Below, in pieces: positions 33,069 to 44,826 of a stretch of 64,000 bases of DNA. Positions within the stretch are counted from its first letter, which is position 1; each line of letters opens with the position of its first letter. Source of the DNA: Misgurnus anguillicaudatus (Eukaryota > Chordata > Actinopteri > Cypriniformes > Cobitidae); contig NC_073358.2 of the NCBI RefSeq assembly GCF_027580225.2, forward strand, positions 51,321,501-51,385,500. The letters run 5' to 3'. The translations under genes were made by a program, and so were the position numbers. The notes beneath the pieces are model-generated. The model did no database searches and had not been told where the DNA came from. It worked only from the letters and a program-made list of their open reading frames with translations.

Positions 33069-34515
33069 TAAGATGGTGATGGTCCTCCCAACCTGGCAAA
33101 GCAAGTCAAGCTGGGCTTCTAGCCTGGTCAAGTTAGTAGGTCAGCTGGTTTTAGCTGGTGAGTCGGCTGGTCTCCCAACCTGACCATCTTGACCCCTTGA
33201 GTCCCACGCCTACTGAAAAGACCAGCTAAAACAAGCCTAACCAGCCCTGGTTGGCTGGTTTTCACTGATCTCCCAGCCTGGTTTTAGCTGGTGTAGCAGG
33301 CTTGTTTTGGACACTTTTAAACTGGTCTTAGGCTGGAAGACCAGTTGACCCACCAGCTTAAACCAGCTTGACCAGACTGGAAGCTTGGCTTAGCTGGTCT
33401 AAGCTAGTTAAGGATGGTGGTGATCCTCCCAACCTGCAGGTCAACCTGGTCTTCTAGCCTGGTACGTCAGCTGATTTTAGCTGGACGGTGTGCTGGTCTC
33501 CCAACCTGACCAGCTTGACCAACTAAAAACGTGGTTAAAACCAGCTTGCTTAGCCAGCAAAGGCCAAGCTGGGAGACCAGCTTAAACCAGCCAATCAGCT
33601 TAGGCTGGTTTTAGCTGGTCTCTCAGCCTGTTTTAGCTGGTGTAGCAGGCTGGTTTAAGAGGGGTTTTGGACACTTTTTAGCTAGTCTTGGAAGATCAGG
33701 TGACCTACCAGTCTAAACCAGACTGACCAGGCTGGAAGCTTGGCTAAGCTGGTCTTGGCTAGTTAAAGGTGGTCCTCCCAACCTGGCAAAATCAAGCTGC
33801 TCTTCTAGCCTGGTCAAGTTGGTAGATCAGCTGATTTTAGCTGGTGGGTCTGCTGGTCTCCCAACCTGACCAGCTATAAAAGTGGCTAAAACCATCTTGA
33901 TTAACCAGCAAAAGCCAAGCTGGGAGACCAGCTAAGACCAGCCAATCAGCGTAGGCCGGTTTTAGCTGGTCTCTCAGCCTGGTTTTGGCTGGTGTAACAG
34001 GCTGGTTTAAGAGGGGTTTTGGACACTTTTTAACTGGTCTTAGGCTAGAAGACCAGTTGACCCACCATCTTAAACTAGCTTGACCAGGCTGGAAGCATGG
34101 CAAAGCAGGTCTGCCAGCCTGGTCAAGTTGGTGGGTCATCTGGTTTTAGCTTGTGGGTCAGCTGGTCTCCCAACCTGACCAGCTAAAAAAGTGGCTTAAA
34201 CCAGCTTGCTTAACTAGAAAAAGCCAAGCTGGGAGACCAGCTAAGGCCACCTAATCAGCTTAGGTTGGTTTTGGGAGCTTGGTCAGCTTGGCTAAGCTGG
34301 TTTTAGCTGGTTTAAGTTGGTGATGGTCCTCCCAGCCTGTCAACACAAGTAAAGCTGGTCTTCCTGCCTGGTCAAGTTGGTGGGTCATCTGGTTTTAGAG
34401 GGTGGGTCTCCCAACCACAACTAAAAAGTGGACCCCCTCCTAAATCAGCTTTTTACACCAGCTTAACCAGCGAAAGCCAAGCTGGAAAATCAGCTTAGGC
34501 TGGTCTTTTCTTTTC
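33069..34515. repeat. CCAGC/GCTGG satellite-like array
   Basis: Dense repeats of AGCTGGT and CCAGCTT in both orientations ('gctggtctcccaacctgacc', 'ttaaaccagcttgaccag'). A marker phrase 'ggtggtgatcctcccaacct' and its variants recurs at about 33069, 33413, 33765 and 34315, giving units of about 345-350 bp and a longer last one. Open frames across it are repeat artefacts. Confidence 0.85.
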
Positions 34516-35968
34516 AGTCTTCTGTTAGCTTGACTTTGAACTGCTTCCAGTATTTGAGAACAGACTGCTGAGAGTCATCGACATGCCTGCTAATCTCTTA
34601 TCATCATTTGTCCACTTCACTTTATTGCCACTTCTTCTGTACAAGGGTTTTGTGTCATTTGTTCATTGAGTCCTTAAAGCAAAGTCCCTTCTGCATTAAA
34701 CCTCGCTGTGATTTACTATAGCTGTTAGGTCACTAGGTTATGTTCAGTGAAGGTGCTTTAAGATTCATGAAGAGAATCCACAGAAGATTCATGAATCACA
34801 TCATGGTCCTTTGATTTGGTTTTTGGTAAAGGTAAATGAACTCCTGACTGCAGAGAAATGAGAAGAGCGAGCTTTAAGTTGTCTTAGTGTTAAAGCAGCA
34901 GTGTCATCTTTATGGAAACAGAGATGATAATTGTTTATAAAGCTTTGAGTGTATGTATTGTGCAGAATTATAAGATGGGGTTATGGTGTTGAAATTACTC
35001 TTCTACAGAAGGCATCAAATAACCTTATTGTGATGGGTCCTAACTTGCATTAGAAATCTGAGCTCATGACATTATGGGGGATGATGTTTCACACATTGAG
35101 TTACAAACAAGGAAAATCCTGTTCTCACTTTAATCCCTTACTATGGTCAGATCTGGGAAACGCTCCCGATCAAACTGACAGTAATTACTGTGACAACATG
35201 GAGATGAAATGGAGCAAACTGATTATTATAACAGATCCCCGGTGAAAAGCAATAAATCTGAATTTAGTTTGGTCTTGAAATATTTTCCATTGTCTGCTAT
35301 CTAAACTGTTTTGTGTCCATGCATTTTGACTCTTTAGGTTCATACTGTACAGTATGTGTATGTAAGGTCTGCCTGTTATATGGAGGTGACCCATAACTGG
35401 TAACGTTTATTACAATTAAACTGTTTATAGACACAAACCAAATCAATTCTGACATTTTCAGTGTTTCTCTGGGTTTGGTTTGTATTTCTGGAGCTGCTCT
35501 GAAGAACACTAAAGTGCATCTGTCTTAACTGAAAATAGCTTGCACTGACATAGCATAAAATATATCAGTGCCATTGTTTTGTCTCAAGATGCACACCATA
35601 TGTTTTTGTAAGGTATTTGTGAAGAAAAAATAATACAAATAAGGCCTAGTCCTGGCTTTAATCTAAACCCTGTCTGGAAACCGCCCCTAATGATTTGACT
35701 TTTAACTATTAAATAACCTACTTTGTCTCCTCTTAGTTTGTAATTATAATCATAAAAGCACTCAATTCCTAGGTTTGTGCATACAAATCAGATTTTGTTT
35801 TGCAATTTGATGTTTAGCATGGACACTTCACATTGTCAAGCAGGGATATTATCATTAACTAAAAGGTATTAAAACAAAAATGATCAAAAACATGTCTGTT
35901 AATTGAATATTGGCCTAATTAAAAAGCTTGAAGTAAATGATCATTAGAAATGTTGTCTTAAAATACGT
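34516..35968 (+). other. Intron 8, unique-looking stretch
   Basis: No gene, RNA or transposon recognised. Confidence 0.45.
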
Positions 35969-36187
35969 TTAAAGGCGGAGTCCATGATGTTTGAAAGCCA
36001 ATGTTGATATTTGAAATCACCTAAACAAACACGCCCCTACCCCAATAGAATCTGGACCTTCTGTTGATAGACCCGCCCCACACATACGCAAACCGGCATT
36101 TGATTTGATTTGATATAAGTGTGTTTTGGTAGTCGGCCAGTCTCCTTTTCCAACGCGTTTTTCAAACATCGTGGACTCCGCCTTTAA
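35969..36187. mobile_element. Family F MITE, copy 1
   Basis: TTAAAGGCGGAGTCCATGAT and its inverse ending ATCGTGGACTCCGCCTTTAA. The interior 'aatcacctaaacaaacacgc' and 'gatagacccgccccacacat' is shared with 57253-57499. Confidence 0.87.
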
Positions 36188-36619
36188 GCATAGCCACAAA
36201 AATTATTAAATGAAACACAACTAAAACGGAAATAAAACATTTACATTTAACTTGAATCTATATTTGTTAAAGAGCAACAATTATGCTAATAAATTGTCAC
36301 GTTAGCACGTAAATGCAGTATCCCATAGTACATACATGTTATTAAAACTTGAACTAATGCATTGTGAGTCTTATAAATTGCTTACATACCTCACCGATTT
36401 CCCACTGTCTGAAAAACGCTCGGTTTAGTTCCTGTCTCCGCCTCCCAAAATGTCTAGTGTAATCGGATTGGTCAGATGACTACTCAACTGTTATTGGTCA
36501 GCTGGGTTCGTCGTGTGTTTGAAAGGTTACGCCCCTGACTAGGTTGACACACCGGTTCTGACTGAGAGAGTCACAGCCTCAGAGGCAACGTAAACAAGCG
36601 TTATATTTCTCTATAAACG

Positions 36620-37391
36620 ATGGTGTCTGTACTGCCTTACCACTTCGAGCTCGATCCAGAGAGTTCAGAAGGCCGTTACGATATAAACGATCTCCGTCAA
36701 TGAATGCGATTGGATTTAACTTTTTTAGGTGTCCTTAGCTCTGCCAGAATGCTAAACGAAGACGAAAATGTGTTGCAAAGACATCCAAAAGGTAATTATA
36801 ACGTACTACATAACTATATGGAAACACCAAATGTAGCACATAGAAAGTATTTGTTGAAATGATTATAAAACGATTTCACTTGGTAATTTCTACATTATTT
36901 TACTATAGTAAAATGTATTATAAAAGACTGTTTACATACTCTATTACTGTGCAAACTATATGGAAACACCAAATGTAGCACATAGAAAGTATTTGTTGAA
37001 ATGATTATAAAACGATTTCACTTGGTAATTTCTACATTATTTTACTATAGTAAAATGTATTATAAAAGACTGTTTACATACTCTATTACTGTGCAAACTA
37101 TATGGAAACACCAAATGTAGCACATAGAAAGTATTTGTTGAAATGATTATAAAACGATTTCACTTGGTAATTTCTACATTATTTTACTATAGTAAACTTC
37201 ATTATAAAATACTGCTTACATACTATTTTACTGTGCTATGTTTTTACTTATTAGGTTTTAAGGAGAATGCAACAGGTTCCAGGGCCTCTTACCTGCGTGA
37301 TTCATCATCCAGGTTTTGCACAAATTGTCTAAATCCCTACACACAGAACATTTATTGTACCGACTATAAGCCTTTGAGGCGCAGGACTAGA
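36620..37391 (+). pseudogene. Transposon-borne gene remnant, + strand
   Basis: Three pieces: 36620-36703, starting MVSVLPYHFELDPESSEG and stopping after 27 codons; 36729-36791 after a ttttttag acceptor, with LSSARMLNEDENVLQRHPK; and 37255-37391, GFKENATGSRASYLRDSSSR then a Cys-containing CTNCLNPYTQNIYCTDY stretch, ending at a strong AGA|gtaagt donor. The last two join in frame. No later exon was found and the family is not firmly recognised. It resembles a small transposon accessory protein. Boundaries of the first exon are uncertain. Confidence 0.45.
36813..37240. repeat. 142-bp tandem triplication
   Basis: The marker 'tggaaacaccaaatgtagca' starts at 36819, 36961 and 37103, an exact 142-bp period. 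Units 1 and 2 look identical; unit 3 diverges from about 37197. It sits in an intron of the transposon's + strand gene remnant. Confidence 0.93.
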
Positions 37392-37658
37392 GTAAGTTTT
37401 ATTACATTTTTAAACCAATAACACTAAAGTATTATTATAGTAACAAAGTACCCAAAAGAACAAAAGATGTAACTTTAAAGAAAATATAGTAGTCAGTCAA
37501 AAGATTATTTATTAAAAATATATATTTAACTGTTAAACAATATACAAATAAACATACTTTAGTAACCATATTGTGCTCTTCTTTCAAAAAATTGTTCAAT
37601 TCACTTTTTACAGCTATCTATTCAGATAAATGGCATATCAAAGCTTTGTCAGCTGGTG

Positions 37659-39110
37659 CTATCTAAGACGACACTTTAGGGTTATCATCCTGTCATGTGT
37701 TGTTCTCCAGATATGCTTGGAGCTTCCTGATCGGAATGTTGGCTTCCGACGACCCCTGCACTGAAGATGGCATGCAATCACGTCCTCCTTTGAAGGTCTC
37801 TCAAACTGTGATGCCAGGTCCATTGGAATCGGGGTTTCCTTCAGCTTATCTTCAAATACCTCATCAAACACAAGCCTGATCACATCATCCACATAACTGT
37901 ACAAATATTGCAGTCAATAAATCTTTTGTTTTGATCATTTATTTCCCTATTTCATACATTAAGTTTTTAATTATGAATGTATTTGAAATAAAACATTACT
38001 GCTTACAGTATGTCACTTGTGTGTTTTGGGAACATAGCCTTGTACTTTCCCTCTCCTGCTTTTGTTATGGCTTGGTGACATTGTAATGGATGGCTGCAAG
38101 GTACAACCTGTAAAAATATAAATATGCAATTCATTTATTCTAAAAGTAAATACTACTTTACTTTATTTAACACAGTTACTAAAATACCTAAATACCTGCA
38201 CAGCATTCCAATAAATGGGAAAGTCACATTTTTTGCTGCAAATCTGAAATCTCAGGCTACGGACGGCAAAGGCATCCACTGATGATGGTGATTGAAACAT
38301 TGTGAAACGATGCTACTGCCTGGGTTCCTATGATTATGCAGAGAAAAAAACTTTGTCATCATCAGTTATACATTTAAGACTGGTAGTGGTTTCACTAGCT
38401 AAATACATCATATGTGTTACACACCTTTGCTCCTCATATGCCTTGTACTGTGTGTAATGATGTTGCATGTTTGCATACAGTGTAGAAGGATGTGTCCAGC
38501 TGCGAATCTAGGATATACACAAATAAAACAAACATGTATTCAGTCAAAAAGACATATTATAACAATAGAGTACAACGATTATAAATCGTTAGACTATTCA
38601 TTAAAACGTTAATGTATTACATGTTACATGGCCCAACATTAGCAACACACATTACGTGTTTACTTCGTTTCAAAATCTAAGAAAGCTTAAAGTAAAAACA
38701 ACAGTAAAATACATATCACGTTAAACAAATCATCTGTACTTCGAGTTTCTTGAGTTTGATCATGAGAACAAACTTTACCGGTAACAGTTTAGCTGGAACA
38801 GCTTAGCAAGTTTGTAAACACGTCTAAATAAACATCGATAAAAACGATAGTCTGCATAATTCAACACACACGTGTGTAAATATGGTACGTTGTTTATGAA
38901 ATACATTATTACAACACAAAACAATTAGCTTGCAAGCTTAGCTCTACACATAGATATATATCTGAGCTCTACAAGCACATAATGTTAAGCTCCGGTTACA
39001 GGTAACGTAACTTACAGTAAAGGCAAATAATAAACATGAATACTTACAGCCTGTGATCCAGAAGTGCACGGTAATCCAACTTTCAGGAGGAGACGTCGCG
39101 CAGCTTCGGT
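37659..39110 (-). pseudogene. Transposon-borne protein remnant, five spliced pieces
   Basis: On the minus strand five exons join in one frame: 39110-39048, 38507-38425, 38256-38196, 38107-38007 and 37896-37659 (stop TAG). Visible peptides include RLLLKVGLPCTSGSQA, RSWTHPSTLYANMQHHYTQY, FPIYWNAVQ, then YVDDVIRLVFDEVF and IPMDLASQFERPSKEDVIA near the end, 139 codons in all. All junctions have GT/AG sites with compatible phases. There is no start codon: an in-frame TGA lies directly upstream at 39113-39111. The C-terminal style (YVDD..., IP.DL..QF.RPSKE) recalls a protein repeatedly encoded by fish DNA transposons, from memory only. A decayed or 5'-truncated transposon gene is most likely. Confidence 0.55.
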
Positions 39111-39743
39111 TCATGAGAAGCAGTTATTGTGAAAACTCCGTGAACAACTTCTGACTGGATTTTTCCGGAACCGTATTAAACATGATGTCCTCTGTGTTAG
39201 TCCATAAAGTGCTATTTTGCCCTTGCATCTAAAGAGACAGCGTCTACTCGAGAGATTTAATCGCTTAAACAATGAAACAAGAGTTTGCAAACAGGGTCAA
39301 AGCAGGGACTCCCAACCTCCGCCATTTTAGCTCTCTTCTGACTCAGCGCTCTCCACCCCCGTCTTTGAGGGCGTACCCAAGCCAAGCAGAGAGGGCTGAA
39401 CTATGATAATGTTGGTCTTATCTACGTCACCAATCCCAGGAAGTAAACTGTTGCCTACAATCCGAGTGTTTTTTTGTAGTCCTCGAACGTTAGAGACGAT
39501 AACTCGCGTCATCGTTTTCTTTGAGGTATGTACTTTTTGAATATCGTTAGCATGTACTAATACACACTTACACACAAAAGGATGTTTAAAAACGTGTATC
39601 TCATAATAGGTGCTCTTTAAAAACAAATAAAATAACAAAGCATAGCAAAGTTACTAAAAATTAAACTAAAATTAACGTGTAAACTAAAAATATAAAAATT
39701 AAGCTAATTCTATTCATTCTTATTAATAAAATAAAATAAAATC

Positions 39744-40615
39744 TTAAAGTATTAGTCCATTTTCTTAAACAAAAAATCCAGATATTTACTCACCACCATG
39801 TCATCCAAAAGGTTGATGTTTTTCTTTGTTCAGTCGAGAAGAAATTGTGTTTTTTGGGGAGAACATTGCAGGATTTTTCTCATTTTGATGGACTTTGGTA
39901 GAGCCCAACATTTCATACTTGGCTCAACAATTAACAGTTTTTTTCATGGAGTTTCAAAGGACTATAAACGATCCCAAACGAGGCATAAGTGTCTTATCTA
40001 GCAAAACGATTGTCTTTTTTGACAAGAAAAATAACAAATATACACTTTTAAACCACAACGTCATGACGTCAAGAGGTCACAGAGGACGAACGCGAAACTC
40101 CGCCCCAGTGTTTACAAGTGTGTTGAAAGAGGACCGTTCCGACATTTGTTGTATGTCGAATGATACTAATTAATGTCTTTGTGTCAGTTTGTTGTTTAAA
40201 ATGGTCTGCAAATGTGCATTTCATATATGTAACACGTGACCTCCCTACGTCACTACGCATTTACGTTAGGTCACGCTGGACCGGACCTAGTCGAAAAGTT
40301 GTGTTTTAAAAGTGCATATTTTTTATTTTTCTTGTCAAAAATGACAATCGTTTCGCTAGATAAGACCCTTATGCCTCGTTTGGGATCGTTTATAGTCCTT
40401 TGAAACTCCGTTGAAAAAAACTGTTAAGTGTTGAGTTAAGTATTAAATGTTGGGCTCTATTAAAGTCCATTAAAATGAGAAAAATCCTGCAATATTTTCC
40501 TCCAAAAACATAATTTCTTCTCGACTGAACAAAGAAAGACATCAACATTTTGGATGACATGGTGGTGAGTAAATTATCTGGATTTTTCTTTTAAGAAAAT
40601 GGACTATTCCTTTAA
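39744..40615. mobile_element. Family H long-arm TTAA element, copy 2
   Basis: TTAAAGTATTAGTCCATTTT and its inverse ending GGACTATTCCTTTAA, with the 'ccaccatgtcatccaaaa' block on both arms. The central part with 'cgcgaaactccgccccagtg' is shared with 62176-63091 and, inverted, with 18505-19289. Confidence 0.9.
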
Positions 40616-40621
40616 GTACAT

Positions 40622-41385
40622 AGGGCGTACACACCAAACCCAAATTCAATGATTTGCGCGAGCAGATTACATAAAAAGTCAATTACAAGAAGCGAGTAGA
40701 TGCAGTAAAAACGCGCTATTTGCCTCAAAAGTGTCTTTGCGCAACTTCAACTTATGCTACGTACACACCAAACGCGTAGCATCGCGTTGCTCACTCTAGA
40801 ATACTCGCAGGATTTAACTTTGTGTCATGTGAATTTTTTGCTTGAGTTGAATATTTTCAACTTGCGCAAAGGCGCGTTTGAGGTGAATAGCGAGTGTTTT
40901 CGCAACAATTGCGCCCCCCAATTCGCGTCACTCGCATCGCCCAGCGCGAGGACGCTTCTGATCGCGTCTTTCCATTGACTTTGTATGTAATCTACTCACG
41001 CAAATCGTTGAACTTGCATTTGGTGTGTATGCCCCATTAAGTGAAAGATTCGCATGACACGTAGTTAACAAGTAATCTTATGCTACGTTCACACCAAACG
41101 CGGGGCATCGAGTTACTCGCTTTAGATTACTTGCGGGATTTAACTTTGTGTCATGCTAATTTTTTGCTCAAGTTAAATATTTTCAACTTGGGCGAAGACA
41201 CATTTGAGGCGGGTAGGGCGTGAAAACACTGTCATTCGCATCGCCCCACGCGAGGATGCATCTGATCGCAACTTTGCATTGACTTTGTATGTAATCTACT
41301 CACGCAAATCATTGAACTTGCGTCTGTTGTGAACCCACAGTAAAGCAAGGAATGCAATGCTTTGCATTTGGTGTGTACACAGCAT
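40622..41385. mobile_element. Cluster of CACACCAAACGCG-type MITE pieces
   Basis: Ends reading 'acacaccaaacccaaattca', 'acgtacacaccaaacgcgta' and 'acgttcacaccaaacgcggg' occur at 40629, 40750 and 41083, with matching inverted ends 'gcatttggtgtgtatgcccc' (about 41017) and 'gcatttggtgtgtacac' (about 41364). This is one MITE nested in another plus a partial neighbour, related in terminus to 2621-3122. Individual boundaries are not certain. Confidence 0.6.
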
Positions 41386-41494
41386 AAAGGGATGCTTTCT
41401 TTAATGACATTTACAGTCATAACCCAGTTATGTTTCTTTTCTGCATTTGAGTTAAGCAGTGTTTGTGATAACAGTAGGATGTGTTTTGGTTCAG

Positions 41495-41665
41495 GAATAT
41501 CATGCACAGCTGGAGGAGATGCAGGTCACCATTAGACAGTTGGAGGAAGATCTGTCGGCCGCTCGTCGTCGCAGTGATCTGTACGAGACTGAGCTACGAG
41601 AGTCACGACAGACCAGCGAGGAGCTGAAGAGAAAAGCTGCCGAATACCAGCAGAGAATCCAGAAG
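41495..41665 (+). CDS. cit: citron exon 9: coiled coil
   Basis: Codons 386-442, phase 0/0. [20 protein letters not shown], then [16 protein letters not shown] and QQRIQK. Acceptor tggttcag, donor gtctgt (weak at +3/+4). Confidence 0.94.
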
Positions 41666-41785
41666 GTCTGTGCGATAATGATGATCATACACAGATTGAA
41701 CATCTGTGATTGTGTATCATTATAATCTATGTATATGTATCAGTATGCGCTGTCAATTAATGTGCTTTGTTTTTGTGCGTTTTAG

Positions 41786-41839
41786 GCAAAGGAACAGGGT
41801 AAAGCCGAGGTCGAGGACTTGCTCTCTAAACTGGAGAAG
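41786..41839 (+). CDS. cit: citron exon 10: 18-codon coiled-coil exon
   Basis: Codons 443-460: AKEQGKAEVEDLLSKLEK. Exactly 54 nt, phase 0/0. Human has AKDQGKPEVGEYAKLEK here. Acceptor gttttag, donor gtaaga. Confidence 0.92.
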
Positions 41840-42424
41840 GTAAGAGCAACCACAGATAGAAACCAGGACTGTGCTATAAAACCACGAGTTGGTTTGTGTG
41901 TTGTGTGTGGGCATTAGTCATTGTAAATGATACTCAGCATGCTCTTCATAGTATGAGAGATGTCACTGTTCAAGTGCCTTCATTTCAAACACTTCATGAT
42001 TAAATGTTTCTCTAGTGTAATGTGTGACTTTAATGCAGTGTGTGTCTACATCAAGACTTTTTCTACACATTAAGTGACCTAAACTAATAAATAACTAGTG
42101 CTGTATTTAAAATATCATTGTGGACTCCTGATGATGCGCGGATCGATATAGCAACTTCGGTATAGATTCTGACGCACTTTTGAAAGTAGCGTAATCGATT
42201 GTAGTTCATCCATATACAGAAGGGACGCACGCAATGTGACCCACGGAGAACGTTGAGTAAAATGTAGGTGGTATACTTTGCCGGGTCCGCGAATGCACAC
42301 CTAAGATACGCAGATACCTTAACCTAAACTGTTGCAAATGGCGAGTCATGAAGTAAAAGTAGCGTTGCACAAAAAACTGCACGGCGCGTCATTGTAAGCA
42401 ATATATAATTAAGATATTGCGTGC

Positions 42425-43225
42425 ATTTATTACAGTCCCTACAGAAAACGCGATTATGCGATCGCATGATTCAATGCATTATCAGCTAAAGTCCGCATAT
42501 TTATGCGGGGCCCACATTTTTTCAAATGCGTCACACTTTCGCCTCATAAATTGCAGATTAAATATGCAGGGCTTGCATGATTTAATAATCCTCACATTGT
42601 CCTAGCAAAAAGTCAAATATCTTAGCAGAAAGTAAAAAATGTTGCATTTACTTCACACAAGCGCCGCCACGTCCCCTGTTGCTATTCGAACGTTATGAAG
42701 TTTACGTGACGTGAACATTTTTGGAAAGCTGCAAACCCCAATCGCAGTTCTTGCAAGTTTCTGCAGTTTTTGCAAGTTTCTGCAGTTTTTGCAAGTTCCC
42801 GCAGTTTTTGCAAGTTCCCGCAGTTTTTGCAAGTTCCCGCAGTTTTTGCAAGTTCCCGCAGTTTTTGCAAGTTCCCGCAGTTTTTGCAAGTTCACGCAGT
42901 TTTTGCAAGTTCACGCAATTTTTGCAAGTTCACGCAATTTTTGCAAGTTCTCCGCGGTTTTTGCACGTTCACCGCGGTTTTTGCATGTTCCCCCGCGGTA
43001 TTTTCAAGTTACCCCCCACCCCGGTTTTAGCAAGTCCCCCCCGCCCCCCGCGGTTTTAGCAAGTTTCCGCGGTTTTAGCAAGTTTCCACGGTTTTAGCAA
43101 GTTCCCCCGTGGTTTTAGCATGTTCCCGCAGTTTTTACAAGTTCACGCAATTTTCGCAAGTTCCCGCAAGAAAATTTGCATAAATATCCTGCATATTCCG
43201 TCGCATTTTTTAAGAAAACGTTAAA
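42425..43225. mobile_element. Repeat B, expanded copy
   Basis: Same blocks as 7395-7815 in reverse order and orientation, beginning near 'cagtccctacagaaaacgcg' and closing with 'ccgtcgcattttttaagaaa'. It is about twice as long because a 19-bp unit has expanded at 42748-43165. Confidence 0.78.
42748..43165. repeat. 19-bp minisatellite, about 21 units
   Basis: Unit GCAAGTTCCCGCAGTTTTT. Variants are ordered: two units with TTTCTGCAG, five with TTCCCGCAG, three with TTCACGCA, then longer units with CCGCGG and C-runs and GGTTTTAGCAA ends. Since 19 is not a multiple of three, all three frames stay open for stretches, producing Cys/Phe-rich pseudo-proteins; these are not genes. Confidence 0.93.
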
Positions 43226-43249
43226 ATTCTTATCGTGATGCGCATCGTA

Positions 43250-43372
43250 TTGTATCAGGAAATTGTTGCGAGTTCGAATCCCGTCTTGAGGTCCTTTGCC
43301 GATCCCATACCCCTCTCTCCACCCTGTACATAATTACTGTCTATCAAATAAAGGCAAATTGGGCCAAAAAAA
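43250..43372 (+). mobile_element. tRNA-derived SINE, 5'-truncated
   Basis: 'gcgagttcgaatcccgtc' matches a tRNA B box (GTTCGAATCC). Downstream 'cctttgccgatcccat', a C/T-rich part and 'aataaaggcaaattgggcc' then an A-run are typical of a fish tRNA SINE tail. The A box is absent. Confidence 0.7.
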
Positions 43373-43455
43373 GAAAACATTTATTCCTTTGTGTGTTATG
43401 GATTAAACATTGAACTCGTGTGCATTGCTGATGTTACGAAGCTTCTGTGTTTCAG

Positions 43456-43509
43456 ACAAATGCCGAGCAGCAGCTGAAGATTCAGGAGCTGCAGGATAAA
43501 CTCTCAAAG
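43456..43509 (+). CDS. cit: citron exon 11: 18-codon coiled-coil exon
   Basis: Codons 461-478: TNAEQQLKIQELQDKLSK; 54 nt, phase 0/0. Acceptor tgtttcag; donor gtgcca is a weak match. Confidence 0.93.
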
Positions 43510-43812
43510 GTGCCATATGTCTTCTGATCCAACATCATTCCTAATGCCTCAGCTTTATGGACCAGAAATGAATGAATGTAATCTGTTCTCAGATCAGAAT
43601 CTAGTGAGAGACGGCTTAAAGCTTTCTTATCAGAGTAAAATTAAATGAGCCACGTTCAAAGCCATTGTAAAGCAGCTGATGGGCAACTTTGATCACACAT
43701 CATGTGAATTTTATTGTAATGCAAATGAATGTTTATTATTGAACCTAGACATTCTTACAGCAAAATATATGCATTAATTGATTTTGAAAATGTTTGACTT
43801 ATGACCCAACAG

Positions 43813-43953
43813 GCGGTGAAGGCAAGCACAGAAGCAACAGAACTGCTGCAGAACATCCGACAGGCCAAAGAGCGTCTGGAGAGAGAACTCGAGCGCCTGC
43901 GCAGCAAATCTGACTCGAGTGACACGCTGCGCAGACGCCTTAGAGAGACTGAG
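43813..43953 (+). CDS. cit: citron exon 12: coiled coil
   Basis: Codons 479-525, phase 0/0. [20 protein letters not shown] to the Arg-rich LRRRLRETE. Acceptor cccaacag, donor gtatca. Confidence 0.95.
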
Positions 43954-44335
43954 GTATCACGGTTTACCTTACACTAGTGATGGATTATCTACAGTGTAAA
44001 TGCCACACACTTACAGTGGTGAGGTTAATCTTGGACATCAAAAGGTTATATATAGTCAGTGTTTTAGCAAAGATATTGGAACACAAATGTTAGTTCTTGT
44101 GTGCGCTCTGATGTGTGAAAGATGATTTTTATTAAATTCAAATTGATTTTAGTAACCCAAGCATTATCTAATTTCATACCATGTTTTGCATTATTTGGCA
44201 AGTTTTCCCCTTCAATAGTGTGAAGCTCCAATTTCCAATGCATAATGCAAGAAAGTCTTAGTTTATTTATGAAGTAAAGTGCTGTGAGTCAGTCTGATTC
44301 AAAGCAGCGCCTTAAATGTGTTTGTTTCTATTTAG

Positions 44336-44461
44336 GAGGGCAGAAAAACTTTGGAAAATCAAGTCAAGCGTCTGGAGATGGTAGAGCGTCGAGAGAATAA
44401 ACTGAAGGATGACATCCAGACAAAATCCCAGCAGATCCAACAGATGGCTGAGAAGATACTG
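44336..44461 (+). CDS. cit: citron exon 13: coiled coil
   Basis: Codons 526-567, phase 0/0. [20 protein letters not shown] and [13 protein letters not shown]. Acceptor tatttag, donor gtgaga. Confidence 0.95.
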
Positions 44462-44826
44462 GTGAGAGACGGATCAGACTAACAAAGATTAAACCGCTAA
44501 CACGCCTCCTCCTTAACCAAATTACCCTAAACAGCAACACGTCACAGATTTATCTCCGGTTTGGTCTCTGCACAGTCACACTTCATCATCTCTTTGCATT
44601 ACTTACATATGGATTAACACTTTAACGCACAAACACACACACACGTTGAAGAAGACTCAGGATGTCCCATCTGTTGCAGCGCACACACATCAGTGAAATA
44701 ATACACACACATCTTAATGGCGCACCGTCCAGCAGTATACAGCTTCTTAAAGCAAGTTTCTTTCTCACTTCAGCAATTGATGGAGCGTCTACATGATATC
44801 TGACCGCTTTATGTGTGTGTGTTTAG

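Larger units (their letters stand above)
36267..39620. mobile_element. Family E element, long copy with coding remnants
   Basis: Left end TTAAAGAGCAACAATTATG and right end CATAATAGGTGCTCTTTAA are the termini of family E, whose short copies are at 22903 and 61708. The long copy carries splice-site-bounded coding pieces on + (36620-37391) and on - (37659-39110) strands, arranged convergently, plus a 142-bp tandem duplication. It may be a decayed master copy of the family. The target duplication could be TTAA, TTA, TAA or TA; the sequence cannot separate these. Confidence 0.75.

Noticed and set aside
33837..34139. A 100-codon minus-strand frame with WLVLAGLPAWLLLV
   Set aside because: Lies wholly in the CCAGC/GCTGG repeat array.
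42711..43097. Overlapping Cys/Phe-rich frames of 86-128 codons
   Set aside because: They are three frames of one 19-bp minisatellite; the peptide repeat simply mirrors the DNA repeat.
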